Notes: generated by a model not told the origin, from the sequence alone. Counted from the first letter of the stretch, positions 10,629 through 22,289 are shown. The stretch is 64,000 nt of DNA from Candidula unifasciata (GCA_905116865.2 CAJHNH020006601.1:266001-330000); one strand, 5' to 3'. Numbers and translations are program-made.

Positions 10629-10879
10629 TCACCATGTGGGTAGTGATGTGCTAGACCTATATGGTTAGCTATCTTTACTTCCCATGTAATTTCCAAATAT
10701 CATTTGATTATTTTCTCCCAAACCCTTTAGATTGTTTTTTTTTCCCAACTCACAAATATAATTATTTTCTCTGAATCCGTTCATTTCATTTCTGATTTCC
10801 CAATCAATTTATACGATTATTTTCTCCCAACCCACTAATATGATAATTTTCTCCAAACCCATTAATATGCTTATTTTCT

Positions 10880-11575
10880 CCCATAATCATCATCAAGTGC
10901 CTTGCCGACTGGTGTGGGTTATCATGCCTCTCCACAATCTGCAAGCAGCAGTTCATGTGTTAACATCTCTCCATGCTATGACAAAAGGTTGTCAAGAATC
11001 TTCTCATGTTGTCTTCCTCTGTCTCTCTTTCCACAGATGTTTCCAGTGGTCACAACAGGTTCTAGTTTTTCTCTTCTCATAACATTATTTTCTGTTGTTT
11101 GTGATAAGTTATCTTTAAGCCTTCACCTTTTTTCAAAATGTCTGTTTTGCTCTATTTAGCTGTCCAAGGAATTATAAGTATTCTTCTGTAAAACCACATC
11201 TCCGAGGCCTCAAGAAATTGTTTGGCTTGTTCATTAATTGTCCAGGATTCGCAACCATATGTTAAAACAAGCTCTATGTAGCATGTGACCAACACAGCCT
11301 CATAATATGGGCACATTTTCTGAAAATTATCTGGAAGGAAAGGTAGTGAGGAATGGAACTGGCCATTCCAGATGATAATAAAATAAGCAGCTCTAGCTTC
11401 ATCAAAGTCTTTAATGGCAGAGAGGATTGAAGTTGTGATTACTGTGTCGGCACCATTTAGCATGTTTCTGCAGACAATACTAGCAGACGATAGCAGCGAC
11501 CATTGACAATTTCGAGACACGCAACAATACAGACGATAAAAGCCACATGGTGGGGAGACCATGCGCTCCGACGCA
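10880..11575 (-). mobile_element. LINE reverse transcriptase C-terminal fragment
   Basis: The minus-strand frame from 11562 ends LTYGCESWTINEQAKQFLEA then SEMWFYRRILIIPWTAK, the conserved YGCExWTL..FEMWxYRRxLxIxWT block after the RT palm. The downstream part (10880-11150) matches 9345-9625, which holds the FGHVIRK tail. Catalytic YxDD is absent. Confidence 0.8.
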
Positions 11576-11631
11576 GATTAGCATCGTTGTTGTCCTCACA
11601 CTTTTTGGCATGCGCAAAACGTGGTTAAACT

Positions 11632-11776
11632 CACCACCGACAGTATCCTCCGCGCCGCTATGCGCGACGCAGATGGAGATCTAAACTAGATGCCTGGGAC
11701 TCACGAGCAATTAAATTAGAGGAAGTTGCTGCTCGTGAGTCCCAGCGTAGCGGTGCGGGGGATACTGTCGGTGGTG
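11632..11776. mobile_element. foldback (nested inverted-repeat) element
   Basis: Outer arms 11632-11660 and 11748-11776 are 29-bp inverted repeats beginning CACCACCGACAGTATC, with two mismatches. Inner arms 11694-11709 and 11730-11745 are a perfect 16-bp inverted repeat CTGGGACTCACGAGCA around a 20-bp loop. It contains no coding capacity. Confidence 0.85.
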
Positions 11777-12017
11777 CGGCATAGTCCAAGAAACAGGTCT
11801 GCAATTAACATATCGATGAGACCCTGTTATAGCATTTGTTTCGTTATTCGGAGCGGATCCTAGTTTTGCCGCCATTTGTTCCTTTGCAGAAAGTCCGCAT
11901 TTTACACACGACTGAGGCCCTGTTCCTGTTAGACTATTTGCTTGGCTGCCGTAATATCGGGTAGAAGTTCGGAGGAGAGCCGAATGTTTTTTGAACTGAA
12001 GACTAAGGCATAATTAA

Positions 12018-12907
12018 CCCTCTTAGCACGGACGGGCCGATTATCGGCCGGCGGATGTCTGGCCAAAAACACGGAACGGCGGATGATCGGCCCGATCGTG
12101 TTTCGCCTCGAACCGCTAAGAAATCTCCTACTTTGAAACACTGAAAGTGATTCATTTATATTAACTGCGGTATCAGCTTTACACATGGCGACTTTCGAGT
12201 GTTTGGTATCGAAGTGAAAATTGTTGTTGAATTTATTAGATAGTGACCTGAACCGCTAAAAGTATGTCTGACTCGTATGTTTCTGCCCCTAATCTTGATG
12301 TTGATAAAACATTTGAATCAAGTGATGACACTAATTCTGTTGATACTGATCCAGGATTTAGTGTTAATAGTAATAGTAGGAATCAGATGGGGACGCTGTT
12401 GTGTTCAGACCACAGCCCAACCATGGCTCAGGGTATATCCACCCGAAGGTGTTGACACTCCGGCACATCCATTTCTAGTGCTGACTGATGGTGAAAAACA
12501 CATGTCACCTAAAGATATTATTGCTGTTTCACATATATATATACCTGTTTTTGACTATTGAATTGCTTACAACATTTGTAAAAAGGCCAAAGATCAATAA
12601 AAAGATTTCAAATAAAAAAGTTTTTGTTTTTAGTTTTATGTTTCAAGCATTGAAGTTGAAAATTCAAATTCATATTTTCTATTTTTAGATATGCAAATGA
12701 GATAATTTGCATATACATCAATTAATTTTAACGATATTGTGAAAATCACGAACTTCAATCTATATTCTTCAAATATATATATTATTTCATGGGGGTCAGA
12801 ATAACAGAAATCTGTCAAAAAAATTAAATAAAGTAATAACCAAATTCACTGAAAAAATGCTCCGTGTTTTTGGCTAGACCTCTGAAAAACTTTCCGTGCT
12901 AAAAGGG
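12018..12907 (+). mobile_element. piggyBac-like element, 890-bp internal-deletion derivative
   Basis: Both ends abut TTAA (12014-12017 and 12908-12911), the piggyBac target duplication. Terminal inverted repeats are CCCTCTTAGCACGGA and CCCTTTTAGCACGGA (14 of 15 match), with a matching subterminal block TCTRGCCAAAAACACGGA on each side. Inside is only an N-terminal coding remnant (12264-12455, acidic, starting MSDSYVSAPNLDVDKTFESS). The following sequence continues in another frame (PPEGVDTPAHPFLVLTDGEK), and the catalytic DDD core is missing. It cannot transpose on its own. Confidence 0.9.
12264..12561 (+). pseudogene. piggyBac transposase N-terminal remnant
   Basis: ATG at 12264 opens an acidic frame (DVDKTFESSDDTNSVDTDPG) typical of the disordered N-terminus of piggyBac-family transposases. 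A frameshift near 12390-12400 moves the family-like part to the next frame (PEGVDTPAHPFLV), which then stops at 12561. No catalytic aspartates remain. Confidence 0.65.
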
Positions 12908-13324
12908 TTAATATGCTAATATATAATACTAATTATAATAATAGAATCTGTAACGCAAAACACTTACTTCATTATTTGAAATATTTTTATTATGTTAAGG
13001 AGACGTTTATTTGGGAATATAGCAACACATTAAAATATGAACATTCCAAAACAACTTGCCACTGCTTGTTGCTATTGAATCTATGGACGCCTTGGGAGCT
13101 CTCTCGCTTGTAAAACCTGTAATAGACTAGCTGGTAACACCAGGGCTTTGTTGCTGGGGCAGGAGATAAGTGCCCACCCAGGCCTGGGACAAAGTGCCAT
13201 CAATCACGCTTTCATTTGCGGTTTCTATACCAGTTATAACCATAATGGTTAAACGGATGATTCTTGTAAAAGTTCCTACTACTTAGAGTTTCAGTGGACA
13301 ACTCATTCAGTACCTTCTCCATCT

Positions 13325-13620
13325 TTTTCTTTTCTTTTTCTTCCCGTTCACCGGCTGTAAACTCCAGCATAAAAGTTGACGCTGGTGTAATCTATTTCTG
13401 GACTGTGGTCTTGTTGTCGAACTTGTGATTTGCGAGCATTTCTGTTTAACATATCTGACTTTTGTGTGTGTGTGTGTAGATTGTTAATTCTTCGCCTGTT
13501 ATGCAAATGCACGCCGCCTTTGAAGGGAAACCCTCAAATAGTCTACTTTTACGACATGCTTGTTAGTGGCTTTGGGTCTATTCGTTTTTCCCTAAAATGG
13601 GTCTCCAGAACCCACACTAG
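13325..13620 (-). repeat. GAA retroposon copy (minus)
   Basis: Starts with the CTT-rich tail, then CCCGTTCACCGGCTGTAAAC, TTACGACATGCTTGTTAGTG and CCAGAACCCACAC. Nearly full length. Confidence 0.85.
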
Positions 13621-14049
13621 GAAGTCAACTTACTTTTGCCAACCCTTTTACAATTTGTTAATCAATTACTTCTTACATAAATCATATGACACGCATCTGT
13701 TTGATAAAAACAGACGTGGTGAAAATTCGCAGGAATCAAGAGAAAAATTAAACATTTATTGGTAATAAGAATGTACAAAATCAATGAGTGATACCTGTCC
13801 AAGCCTATAATAGTTAAGCAACTCGCCTGGTGCGTTGAAGAGTCGTGGGTTTATTTCACCAAGGCCGTCTTCAGTATACACATATATTCTAACATTTCAG
13901 TATATATATTGAAGACGGCCTCAGTTTCACAGACTATGTTGTTCTGTTCTCGGGTTCAATTGTTATCTTCTTCCTCTTCGCGGTTTCTGGAGCTATGGAG
14001 CTCATATTTTGTGCGACGCTTCCTACAGAGGCGGCATTTGTAGAGCGAG

Positions 14050-14095
14050 ACAGACAGAGACAGAGAGGGAGAGAGAGAGAGAGAGAGAGGGAGAG
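14050..14095. repeat. (GA)n microsatellite
   Basis: An imperfect GA tract. A G run of 13 follows at 14311-14323. Confidence 0.9.
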
Positions 14096-14789
14096 ATGCG
14101 CCGTTTTGGATAAAACCTAGTGCAATGAAGTCGATCCTAAAACAGACCATTACAGTGTCACAGGTGAACCTTTCTATATCGGTTGGACTTTTCTCCGATC
14201 GTGCTTTGAAAAATGTGTTGAAAGTCATTTCTAAAAAAAATAGGTGGAGGAAGTGCGACTGCCATCAGATTTATACATGCAATGGTTAGGGAAGGCGTGG
14301 ATCGGGAGTGGGGGGGGGGGGGAGATTAACAGTTGGAGAAAGCCTGTTATTGCACTTTATATGTAAGGATTCCTAGGTTCTGTTATTCATTAGCTAGAAC
14401 CTTTCCCCGTTTTATCGTATCTCCATTTTACACTTTAAGCTGGAGATTAATCCGACACTTAATTTGTGGAAACGCTCCTGGTGCAGAAGATCTCTGTTGC
14501 CCGGATTTGCTCGTCGCCAGGTAGCTATGTAGACAATAATTCTATAAGAAGGAATTAACTCAAGAAATTGTTGACCGCTGACAAGGTTATTGGGAATAAG
14601 AGCAAGCAGAAGGCAAATAGATCATTTCATGGACTTCATTGCACCAGGTTTAATCCCATATGGCTCGGCCTGTCTCAGCAGAACGGCGAGCCGCCTGCCA
14701 AGAGCATCGCACAGAGCACGGCCTCCGTAGCTCTGGTGATGATTCCTGGGGATCTTCGCAAAAATGCACGCTTGAACGTAAAATTAACA

Positions 14790-15130
14790 TCTCTGAAATG
14801 AGATGCCTGGGAAAAACGCTAACCTAACCATCGGAAACAAAGTTAGAAATGATATTATCAGACATACTGTAGGGAAAACACCATGCAGCAAATTTACTGA
14901 GAAACAGAAGATAGAATGGTTTGGTCATTTAGTAAGAATGCAGACAGAAATGCTACCAACGCAGGCGCTACCAATGAAAGGATCTGAAGTGAAAGCAAGA
15001 GGCCGCCCTAGGAGAATATAGATTGAGGACATTAAAGAGCTTCTACGTCGACACGGAATGATAATAGGTATTGCTGCCCATCAAGCAATGGATCGCAAAC
15101 TGTTCCTGCCCAAGCCGCTAACGACATAAG
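14790..15130 (+). mobile_element. LINE reverse transcriptase C-terminal fragment
   Basis: The plus-strand frame contains NKVRNDIIRHTVGKTPCSKF, KQKIEWFGHLVRMQTEMLPT and a basic tail KARGRPRRI, then (after a stop) IEDIKELLRRHGM. This is the post-palm region of a LINE RT with the WFGHLVRM motif. It is 5'-truncated. Confidence 0.85.
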
Positions 15131-15232
15131 TAAACATTGATTATGATGATAAAATCCCCAGTATGAGAAAAACAAGTTGAAAGACATGCGAGCAAGCGAT
15201 AAACAATGATACAATTGGGAGAGTAACGTGAA

Positions 15233-15825
15233 TTTATGGACAAACAGTAACATGAATATATGGACAAACAGTAACATGAATATATGGACAAACAGTAACA
15301 TGAATTTATGGACAAACAGTAACATGAATATATGGACAAGCAGTAACATGAATATATGGACAAACAGTAACATGAATATATGGACAAACAGTAACATGAA
15401 TATATGGACAAACAGTAACATGAATATATGGACAAACAGTAACATGAATATATGGACAAACAGTAATATGAATATATGGACAAACAGTAACATGAATATA
15501 TGGACAAACAGTAACATGAATATATGGACAAACAGTAACATGAATATATGGACAAACAGTAACATGAATATATGGACAAACAGTAACATGAATATATGGA
15601 CAAACAGTAACATGAATATATGGACAAACAGTAACATGAATATATGGACAAACAGTAACATGAATATATGGACAAACAGTAACATGAATATATGGACAAA
15701 CAGTAACATGAATATATGGACAAACAGTAACATGAACATATGGACAAACAGTAACATGAATATATGGACAAACAGTAACATGAATATATGGACAAACAGT
15801 AACATGAATATATGGACAAACAGTA
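15233..15825. repeat. 24-bp minisatellite, about 25 copies
   Basis: The unit is AACATGAATATATGGACAAACAGT within a line of 24, with only a handful of substitutions across ~590 bp. Because 24 is a multiple of 3 and the unit has no stop in several frames, long open frames appear on both strands (NMNIWTNS, HIFMLLFV, YSCYCLSI and HVTVCPYI repeats). They have no start context or flanking exon signals and I do not call them genes. Confidence 0.97.
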
Positions 15826-16124
15826 TGAAAGTGTACATCCAGAGTGAGGCAATGTTGGAAATATGCTGCAGCCAAACCAAACGTTATTTAAAGACAGCAC
15901 CTGACTGATACACCGGTTAACATTACACTGCGCTACAGCAGTGTTTTTCAATCTTGTTACAACCGCGGCCCTGAAAACAGGGAACATTGTTTCGCGCCCC
16001 ACCTGGCAGCTAACCGGACACAGAAACAAAAAACGTAGATAGCTGTTCGTTAAATCCTATGTCCCAATTTTCAGCTTTATTTTAAATAACATATTTGCTG
16101 CTGCTTAAGAGTTAACAAATCTTA

Positions 16125-16315
16125 GATACGTGGTTGCCCGGCTGGCTAGCGTAGTTGGCTAAACCGGACTGCGCGGTGACCGGTGACGAACTCCTTGTGG
16201 TCCAGGTTCACGCCCAGGGGTAGGCAGAATAGCCACATTTCTCCCAGATTTACGGTATTTATCATGGAATCAAGACCGAAGGGTTGCGAAATCCATAATA
16301 CCGAGCCTAAGGGTT
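16125..16315 (+). repeat. tRNA-type SINE family B
   Basis: It has a tRNA-like head (GGCTAGCGTAGTTGGCTAAA, then a B-box-like GTCCAGGTTCACGCCC), followed by CCACATTTCTCCCAGATTTA and CATGGAATCAAG. The reverse copy at 43330-43480 shares the body. Confidence 0.8.
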
Positions 16316-16514
16316 AACAACTCATGGCTTCTGAATACTTTAAAAATAAAAAAATATACGTGGTCAGAACCTTAACTATGGTAGACAAAGCGCTGCATTG
16401 ACATTCGATTGCTCTGTTCTGGTTTTTATTACTGACATAGTTAAAAAGGTCTTTTGACACAACTGGAAGTTGAAGGAAATGACCAACAATCTGACACTTC
16501 TGTAGCTCAGACAT

Positions 16515-16800
16515 TCTGCATAAAAATGAGTCAGATCTGTAAAACGGATACTCACGCAACACTCAGGATCTGGAACAGGACTGCAGTCCAGAAGTGGTTG
16601 AACAACCAGAATTTTCTACAGAGTCTACAGCTGGTAAACGCGAAGAAGAAGAAGAAGAAGAAGAAGAAGAAGAAGAAGAAGAAGAAGAAGAAGAAGAAGA
16701 AGAAGAAGAAGAAGAAGAAGAAGAAGAAGAAGAAGAAGAAGAAGAAGAAGAAGAAGAAGAAGAAGAAGAAGAAGAAGAAAAAAAGAAGAAGAAAAAGAAA
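16515..16800 (+). repeat. 5'-truncated GAA retroposon with ~150-bp (GAA)n tail
   Basis: CAGATCTGTAAAACGGAT, then GTCCAGAAGTGGTTGAACAA and CCAGAATTTTCTACAG, ends TGGTAAACGCGAAGAAGAAG and runs into about 48 GAA triplets ending in AAAAAGAAG. It shows the element tail growing into a long microsatellite. Confidence 0.9.
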
Positions 16801-17289
16801 GACAATAGCTGTTTTTTTGCTCATTTCTTGACACAAGACTGACATCAGCTTTTCATTTTAATGATGATTAAAATTTTCAGCTTACATCTTTAAATACTGG
16901 CTTGTTATGTTGAATATCACTTGCACATTTTTGATTCTCATTCTTGAGGTGGTAATCCTACCAACTACAATTTTGGAAAAGGATCCCCCCCCCCCTCCCC
17001 CAAAAAAAAAACCGCTACTATTCTACTCCGATTTCGTGATTAGACCGACATTTGTGGCGGCTCATCTAGAATTTTCCCAGCCCTGCCAGTGGGCCTCGGC
17101 CCATGGGTTGAAGAACACTGCTGGACAAATTCAGATACCCACTCCCCAACAAAACATACTCCCAGTGTGTTTAATTTTGTAGATCATTTTTTTTTTCGTT
17201 TGGTAATAATTTATTGAAATGTCTAGAACATGTTGTCCTGTTAACAGAACGAGGTAACTTGGTTAATTTTCTAAGTAAAGGACCCTTTT

Positions 17290-17535
17290 CCACACCTACA
17301 AGTGTATTGGGTATATAGGGCTAGACCTAAATTTGATATACCAAACGGCACTTGTTGGGTGATGTGCTCAGCATCATGCCGGCCGCATATACCTGGTACC
17401 CACTCAAGGCTGGGTCGACCTGGGAGCCATTGCCATTTTTGACCCCAAAAAAGTCCTGCTCCTGTCAGGACCCGAACTCACGAACTTCTGATCCGCAGTC
17501 AAACATCTAGCCGTCAGACCACGGCGGATCCCTGG
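17290..17535 (-). repeat. tRNA-type SINE family A, full-length (minus)
   Basis: Read on the minus strand, it opens with a tRNA-like head (complement of CTAGCCGTCAGACCACGGCG) and a B box (complement of AGGACCCGAACTC), then CCTTGAGTGGGTACC and the tail ending GGAAAAGG. Confidence 0.8.
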
Positions 17536-17594
17536 TTAATTTTGAGCCTGCGAAAACAGTTAATTTTCGGTTATTTCCCCTCGACTATTAAAAG

Positions 17595-17825
17595 TGTTAG
17601 CTGCGTATCCCTCACAGGACTTTGCAGAACCAACCCCAGCATTTTTGGCTGTTGTAGTTTTACTAGGCCAATTTTACGTTCAGCAGTTTGCCATTGCTAC
17701 TGAACGGTTAGCTCTCGGTACCACTGTCGAAACCAACGCAAGACAAACCATCCGCAGCTGGGGTCGAACCCGATACCCCAGCATTACGAAGCGCGTTCGG
17801 AATGCCTAAGCCACAGAGGCCCACA
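17595..17825 (-). repeat. tRNA-type SINE family C (minus)
   Basis: Ends with GGGTCGAACCCGATACC (reverse B box) and GCCTAAGCCACAGAGGC (reverse tRNA head). The body GTCGAAACCAACGCAAG is shared with 41455-41695. Confidence 0.85.
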
Positions 17826-19400
17826 TGAAAAGTTGGAAAAAAATATTGCTTCTAAATTATATCCAATTTCGTCCTTTTTAGGACGAAATTTTTTGTCATT
17901 TGAAGCCCTACTCTGGCTTTTGCCAGGGGCCGCAATATAGGCAGGCCATATATATGGCCAATTGTCTGAACGCAGTTTCTGGGACCTCTCCACGGCGATC
18001 CTCATCCACATGGTGGCACTTTGTGTCATCGGGTGTTTATCGCTTGTGTGATGTCCTGGTGGGGTAGAAAGTCAGTTCCGTCAGTTCATATTGCTTCTTC
18101 TCAGCACTTCAGATAGATGATCACGGTCTAAGGAAAAGGGCGCTGCAATGAGTGACTAAGGAATCTGACCGACGCTTAACACTCAATGGAGGGGTGAGAA
18201 GGATGTAGAGAATCAGATTGTTACTGGTACCATCAGAATTGGAACTCTACTCTTGCTGCTGAAGATGAGGAACTAAGTGCTCATAGGAATATCCCTAGTA
18301 CTGTAATGTCGATTCTTTATTCATCCGTCAGCCTTCTTGGATTCTCTGAAGTTCGTAAACGTTTTCCTTGCGCCATTAATTACGTCTCATTTCCTGTTGT
18401 CTGTTCCTACAAACTCCAAGTTGCTCAGCCGTCACAATGTTAGCGATACATTTTCTTCCTATACGTTAACTAGAAATTACCTTCATTCTATCATCATGCG
18501 CATAATTAATAGTCAGCCTTTGCAAATGTCCCTCCCTTCAGACTTCCCGTATATCAGTCAACCGAATGTTCATCAGGGAAACACAGAAAAGCCACATCTC
18601 TACCAAGCATGTGGCAGAGGGAGACTAAGGCATTCTGTCATGAAGCTAGACACCTCATCTCGCTAAACAAATATATATAAATTTAAAACAAAAACATCAG
18701 GGGGAAAAAAGGGGTGGGGTGGAGGGGGGAGACTCAACAGAAAAAAGAAAAAAGAAAGAGTGAAAAATAACCACTTGTCGTATTCTTGTCTAAATGAAGA
18801 CAATGGGAAGAACGGAGACCAGAAAAAAAAAAAAAAAAACAAAGCTGTGACAGGTACCGCAGTGTTTCCAAGAGATGGCAAAGCATATTAGACCTAGAAA
18901 CAATTCGGATTACTGCCTGCTACCATTGACAGTCGAAGTAGACGTTAACGAAGATCATGACGGAGTCGAAGTTCTGACTTTACACAGTTGTTCCGTTCCG
19001 GTGGCAGCGGAAATCAGACGAAGTATCCTCACTGTTATGTTCGAAAACTAGCGAACAAACAATTAGTCCCGGTAAAATGCAGAAGCAAGCAAATGCAGTA
19101 AATACATGATGCTGCTGCTATAGATGAGAACATCAACAGTCGCCACTGAAACTTAAAATTTTTGTTGATGGAAGTGAGTAGTCAGTTACGATAAGAAGGC
19201 AGTACACACGCTAAATTCTAACATTAGCTATTTTGCCAGCCCAAACGCAAAGCGGCTACCCGACTATTTTTTGAATAACTCCACTCAGTCGCTGCGGACA
19301 CAAACGAAAGGCATTCCACACGAAATACACAACTCAAAGTGTTGCACTAAGCACTTAACTTAGTAGCCTTTGCAACAAAACCATAGACTCCTGTCCACAT
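17826..19400. other. no gene seen
   Basis: Unique-looking sequence with a short inverted GGACGAAATT pair near 17871-17891, a G/A-rich tract at 18700-18760 and an A run at 18823-18838. No exon with convincing protein similarity was found. Confidence 0.5.
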
Positions 19401-19409
19401 TGGAAAAGT

Positions 19410-19740
19410 GCATTAGCAAACCACTGAAAAAAGTAAAATTACCTTCAAAACTAAAACGGCATTGTCTATATGTGATATTGGACAGATGATCTTTGATCGA
19501 GAACAGGATGAGTGGATAAGGTGGAAGGATGAAAAATTACAACCGAAATTAGGTTCCTGTGAAGAGTTCTTAATATTCCAAGAAGAGGAAAGATCAGAAA
19601 CGATGAAATCCGATAGAAAATATGGATAGGGGCAGCTATAGATTACATTAGAAAACACCAAGTGAAATGGTTTGGCCACATAACGCGGATGCCAGCGAAC
19701 AGTATACCATAGCAAGCAATGATGTACAGACCAGGTGTGA
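19410..19740 (+). mobile_element. LINE reverse transcriptase tail, decayed
   Basis: Around 19640-19735 the plus strand reads YIRKHQVKWFGHITRMPANS and IPYQAMM, the same WFGHxxRM block as at 14790 and 33560. Upstream sequence is too decayed to assign. Confidence 0.65.
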
Positions 19741-21190
19741 AGCTATGTCGTGTGGGTTCCAGTGCAAAGACATTCTAATAATAATGTTACGGAAGATTTA
19801 CCACACTAAAATATAAGAACGGTCTGAATAGCAAATTATCAGGGCCGATGCCAGGTATCCCATGTAACTTTTATAGTTCGGAGCATCTATGGATATCTAA
19901 GGAGTGCTGTGATGATAATCCTTTCTAATCACTAATCAAGTTAGAGTACCCGTAATAACCACAACAGCCCTGAGTAACCTGCAGTCTTGTGCTTTCAGAG
20001 GAGATGCTTTATTTGTCCTTTTATAATAACTACCCCTACCCAGTTTCTAAATTCTGTGACGTTATGTTTATTATAGTATCAGAGTTTCTCGATGTGTGTT
20101 CTATCCAACGCCTGTGTCTTTTCCTCACTTCTTCATTCTTTGGAATTTGTTTAGTTCTCTCCCTAAACCCCATATTGGGGATTCTCTTCAAATTTTGCAT
20201 TATTTTTAATTACATTTCCTTCCTAATGATGTTGATTTATTGATTAACGACTGCGTCAAGCTGAAACGCAATACCGTGTTAATGTCTGCTTAAGCACCAT
20301 TTATTCTCAGAAGGCGATTAACTCTTAATTGACGAAAGCCACTTAAGTGGCGTCAGTTTGACAAAAATAACCCTCAGCCACTTTAAACTGATTTGTTTGT
20401 TGCTGGTTTTATTTTGTCTATGGTTTAAGATAAACTCACTACATTATAAAGTTGCTATTTATGTTTCACTTTGAGCATATTGTGTTTCGATACTAAACAT
20501 AAGTTTTTAAACTTATATAAATATTTTATATTCACAAAACCTGAGAGCTCATCCCATCGTTTAAGGGTATTAAGCGGGCCTCAATACCGCGGATAGAAGT
20601 TCTCATTTTAAGTATTGTTTAATATTTTCATTTCATTTAAAATGAATGAATGCATTTCCTTGACAACTAACACATGATATGTATGTGTGTTCTACGAGGA
20701 TCAAAACTATGTACACACATGAACGTATTTACCGAAGAAAAGAAGATGTGAAAGAAGACAAATACAATGGTACATGGGGTCACGAACTTAATTAATTCTC
20801 AGACTCCGTTTGCGAACGGAAATGTTAGCGAGGCAAATTTTTTTTCCTATTGAGGTGCTGTTTGACTTTTGTATGAATTTATTTGTGAGAAAAATGTAGG
20901 ATATAAAACATAAATTATAACTTCACTTGTGTGGTTAAAAGTTACCGGCACAGATAGATAATAGAGGAGGCTAAAGAGAGTCCTATTTCAAAATAATCTT
21001 GGACAACAGTGTGGATATTTCTGGTATTTTTTCCTTCTTGTTTGTATCCTGGAAAGTGTTTCGATTGCTGCCTCTGTGGCTGACAGTTATTTTTCTACGT
21101 CTTCTAGCTTCTACAACTGGATACCTTTGATTCGTTGGCATAGTCACCCCTTTAGTCACATGATAGTGCAACTTTGCTCTTTAAGACAGT
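19741..21190. other. no gene seen
   Basis: AT-rich sequence. It includes a short palindrome GCCACTTAAGTGGC near 20338 next to a TTAACTCTT end-like motif at 20323, and scattered short frames without family signal. Confidence 0.45.
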
Positions 21191-21229
21191 CATCATCACT
21201 ATCATGTAGCAGTTCCTTTGCAGAACGTC

Positions 21230-21545
21230 GCTTTAATCACTGTCTGCCTGAATGAAACTCGGTCTCTCGCCAGCTCTCATACTCAATGAGTCACTTATAT
21301 CATGTTCCCATCTTTGTGTTGATCGGCCCCTATCCCTCCTTCCCGGTACCATGCCTTCGGCTATTATTTTTGTCAAATCCGTCGTTGCGCTTGATATGAC
21401 TAAAATATTTCAGCTTCCGAGACAGGATGCTGTTTATTATCCAATCTACCTTGATGTCCAGATCTTTCAAGATGTCAGTATATAAGACAGTACAGATAGT
21501 GAATTTACGGTCTATCCATCGTGCCGAGGCTCTCGTTTCCAAGCC
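21230..21545 (-). mobile_element. LINE reverse transcriptase tail (minus)
   Basis: The minus-strand frame reads ETRASARWIDRKFTICTVLY and SILSRKLKYFSHIKRNDGFD, a degraded [K]xxYFxHIxRxxGxxK motif. It is related to 60080-60420, which is also on the minus strand. Confidence 0.7.
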
Positions 21546-21639
21546 TAAATGTCACCACAACACACCTATCCACCAACTAGCTACCACCCTCACAACATCC
21601 AGGCTGAAAATATTCTCCTGAAGGATTTCTCGGGATATT

Positions 21640-21840
21640 TATTTTCTTTGTCCCACGTGCCTGGCCAGACTATTGGCTTAACATCGATCTGGCTGCCTCG
21701 AGATACGACGGTAAGTGATATTATGTATTTGTGTAGTATTGTCTAATTTATGTATGTGCTGAAGAAGGCTCTATAGCCGCAACGTTCACGTTTTGTTTGT
21801 GTTTGTTATTTTGTGAAGCTTTTATACCTTTCGTTCGGTT
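21640..21840 (+). mobile_element. Penelope-like element terminal fragment with hammerhead-like core
   Basis: CTGAAGA (21759) is followed by a GGCT-CTAT-AGCC stem-loop and GCAACGTTCACG, then TTTGTGTTTGTTATTTTGTG and AAGC. The order CUGANGA, stem II, GAAA-like is that of the hammerhead motifs known in Penelope-like retroelement repeats. Here the GAAA is GCAA, so it is probably inactive. A second copy is at 30660-30850. Confidence 0.6.
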
Positions 21841-22289
21841 TTATATCTTTCCCAGATAGTAAATTTAGCTATGTCTTACAACTTGGCGAGATCATAAACA
21901 CTAACACCATTCTCATATTTAGTTATCATTTCCTCCTTCGCTTCTACTGTAATACGCTTAGGCTTCGTTACTGTCACAAACACTTCTCACTTTCTTGGGA
22001 GCCATAATGAGGGTTAATTTTTTAAAGACAATTTTATCAAGAAAGAACAACGCAACGACAAACAATGTTCCCAGCGTGCAAACATGAGTACAACTGATGT
22101 ACTTACTGTTCGTTAGTCGAAGACGTAGCACCAAAATCGAGACATTGTTCGCCGGTCGAGTCAAAATTTGCACGGAAATCGTGTTCGTGGGCCGATTTGT
22201 TTCTGACCAGAGAAGTTCGTGACCCGAGGCACCATTATTAAAGTGTTCCTATATTATATATCTACCCCCCCCCCAGAGGTTCGACTGAT

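Noticed and set aside
15233..15825. CRISPR array
   Set aside because: No unique spacers; direct head-to-tail repeats in a eukaryotic genome.
15032..16029. Long repeat-protein frames (190-303 residues) on both strands
   Set aside because: They are an automatic result of a 24-bp, stop-free tandem unit. All frames are open on the minus strand, with no start context, splice sites or similarity.
16454..16845. Poly-Lys, poly-Glu, poly-Ser, poly-Leu and poly-Phe frames
   Set aside because: Translations of a GAA/TTC microsatellite at the end of a retroposon.
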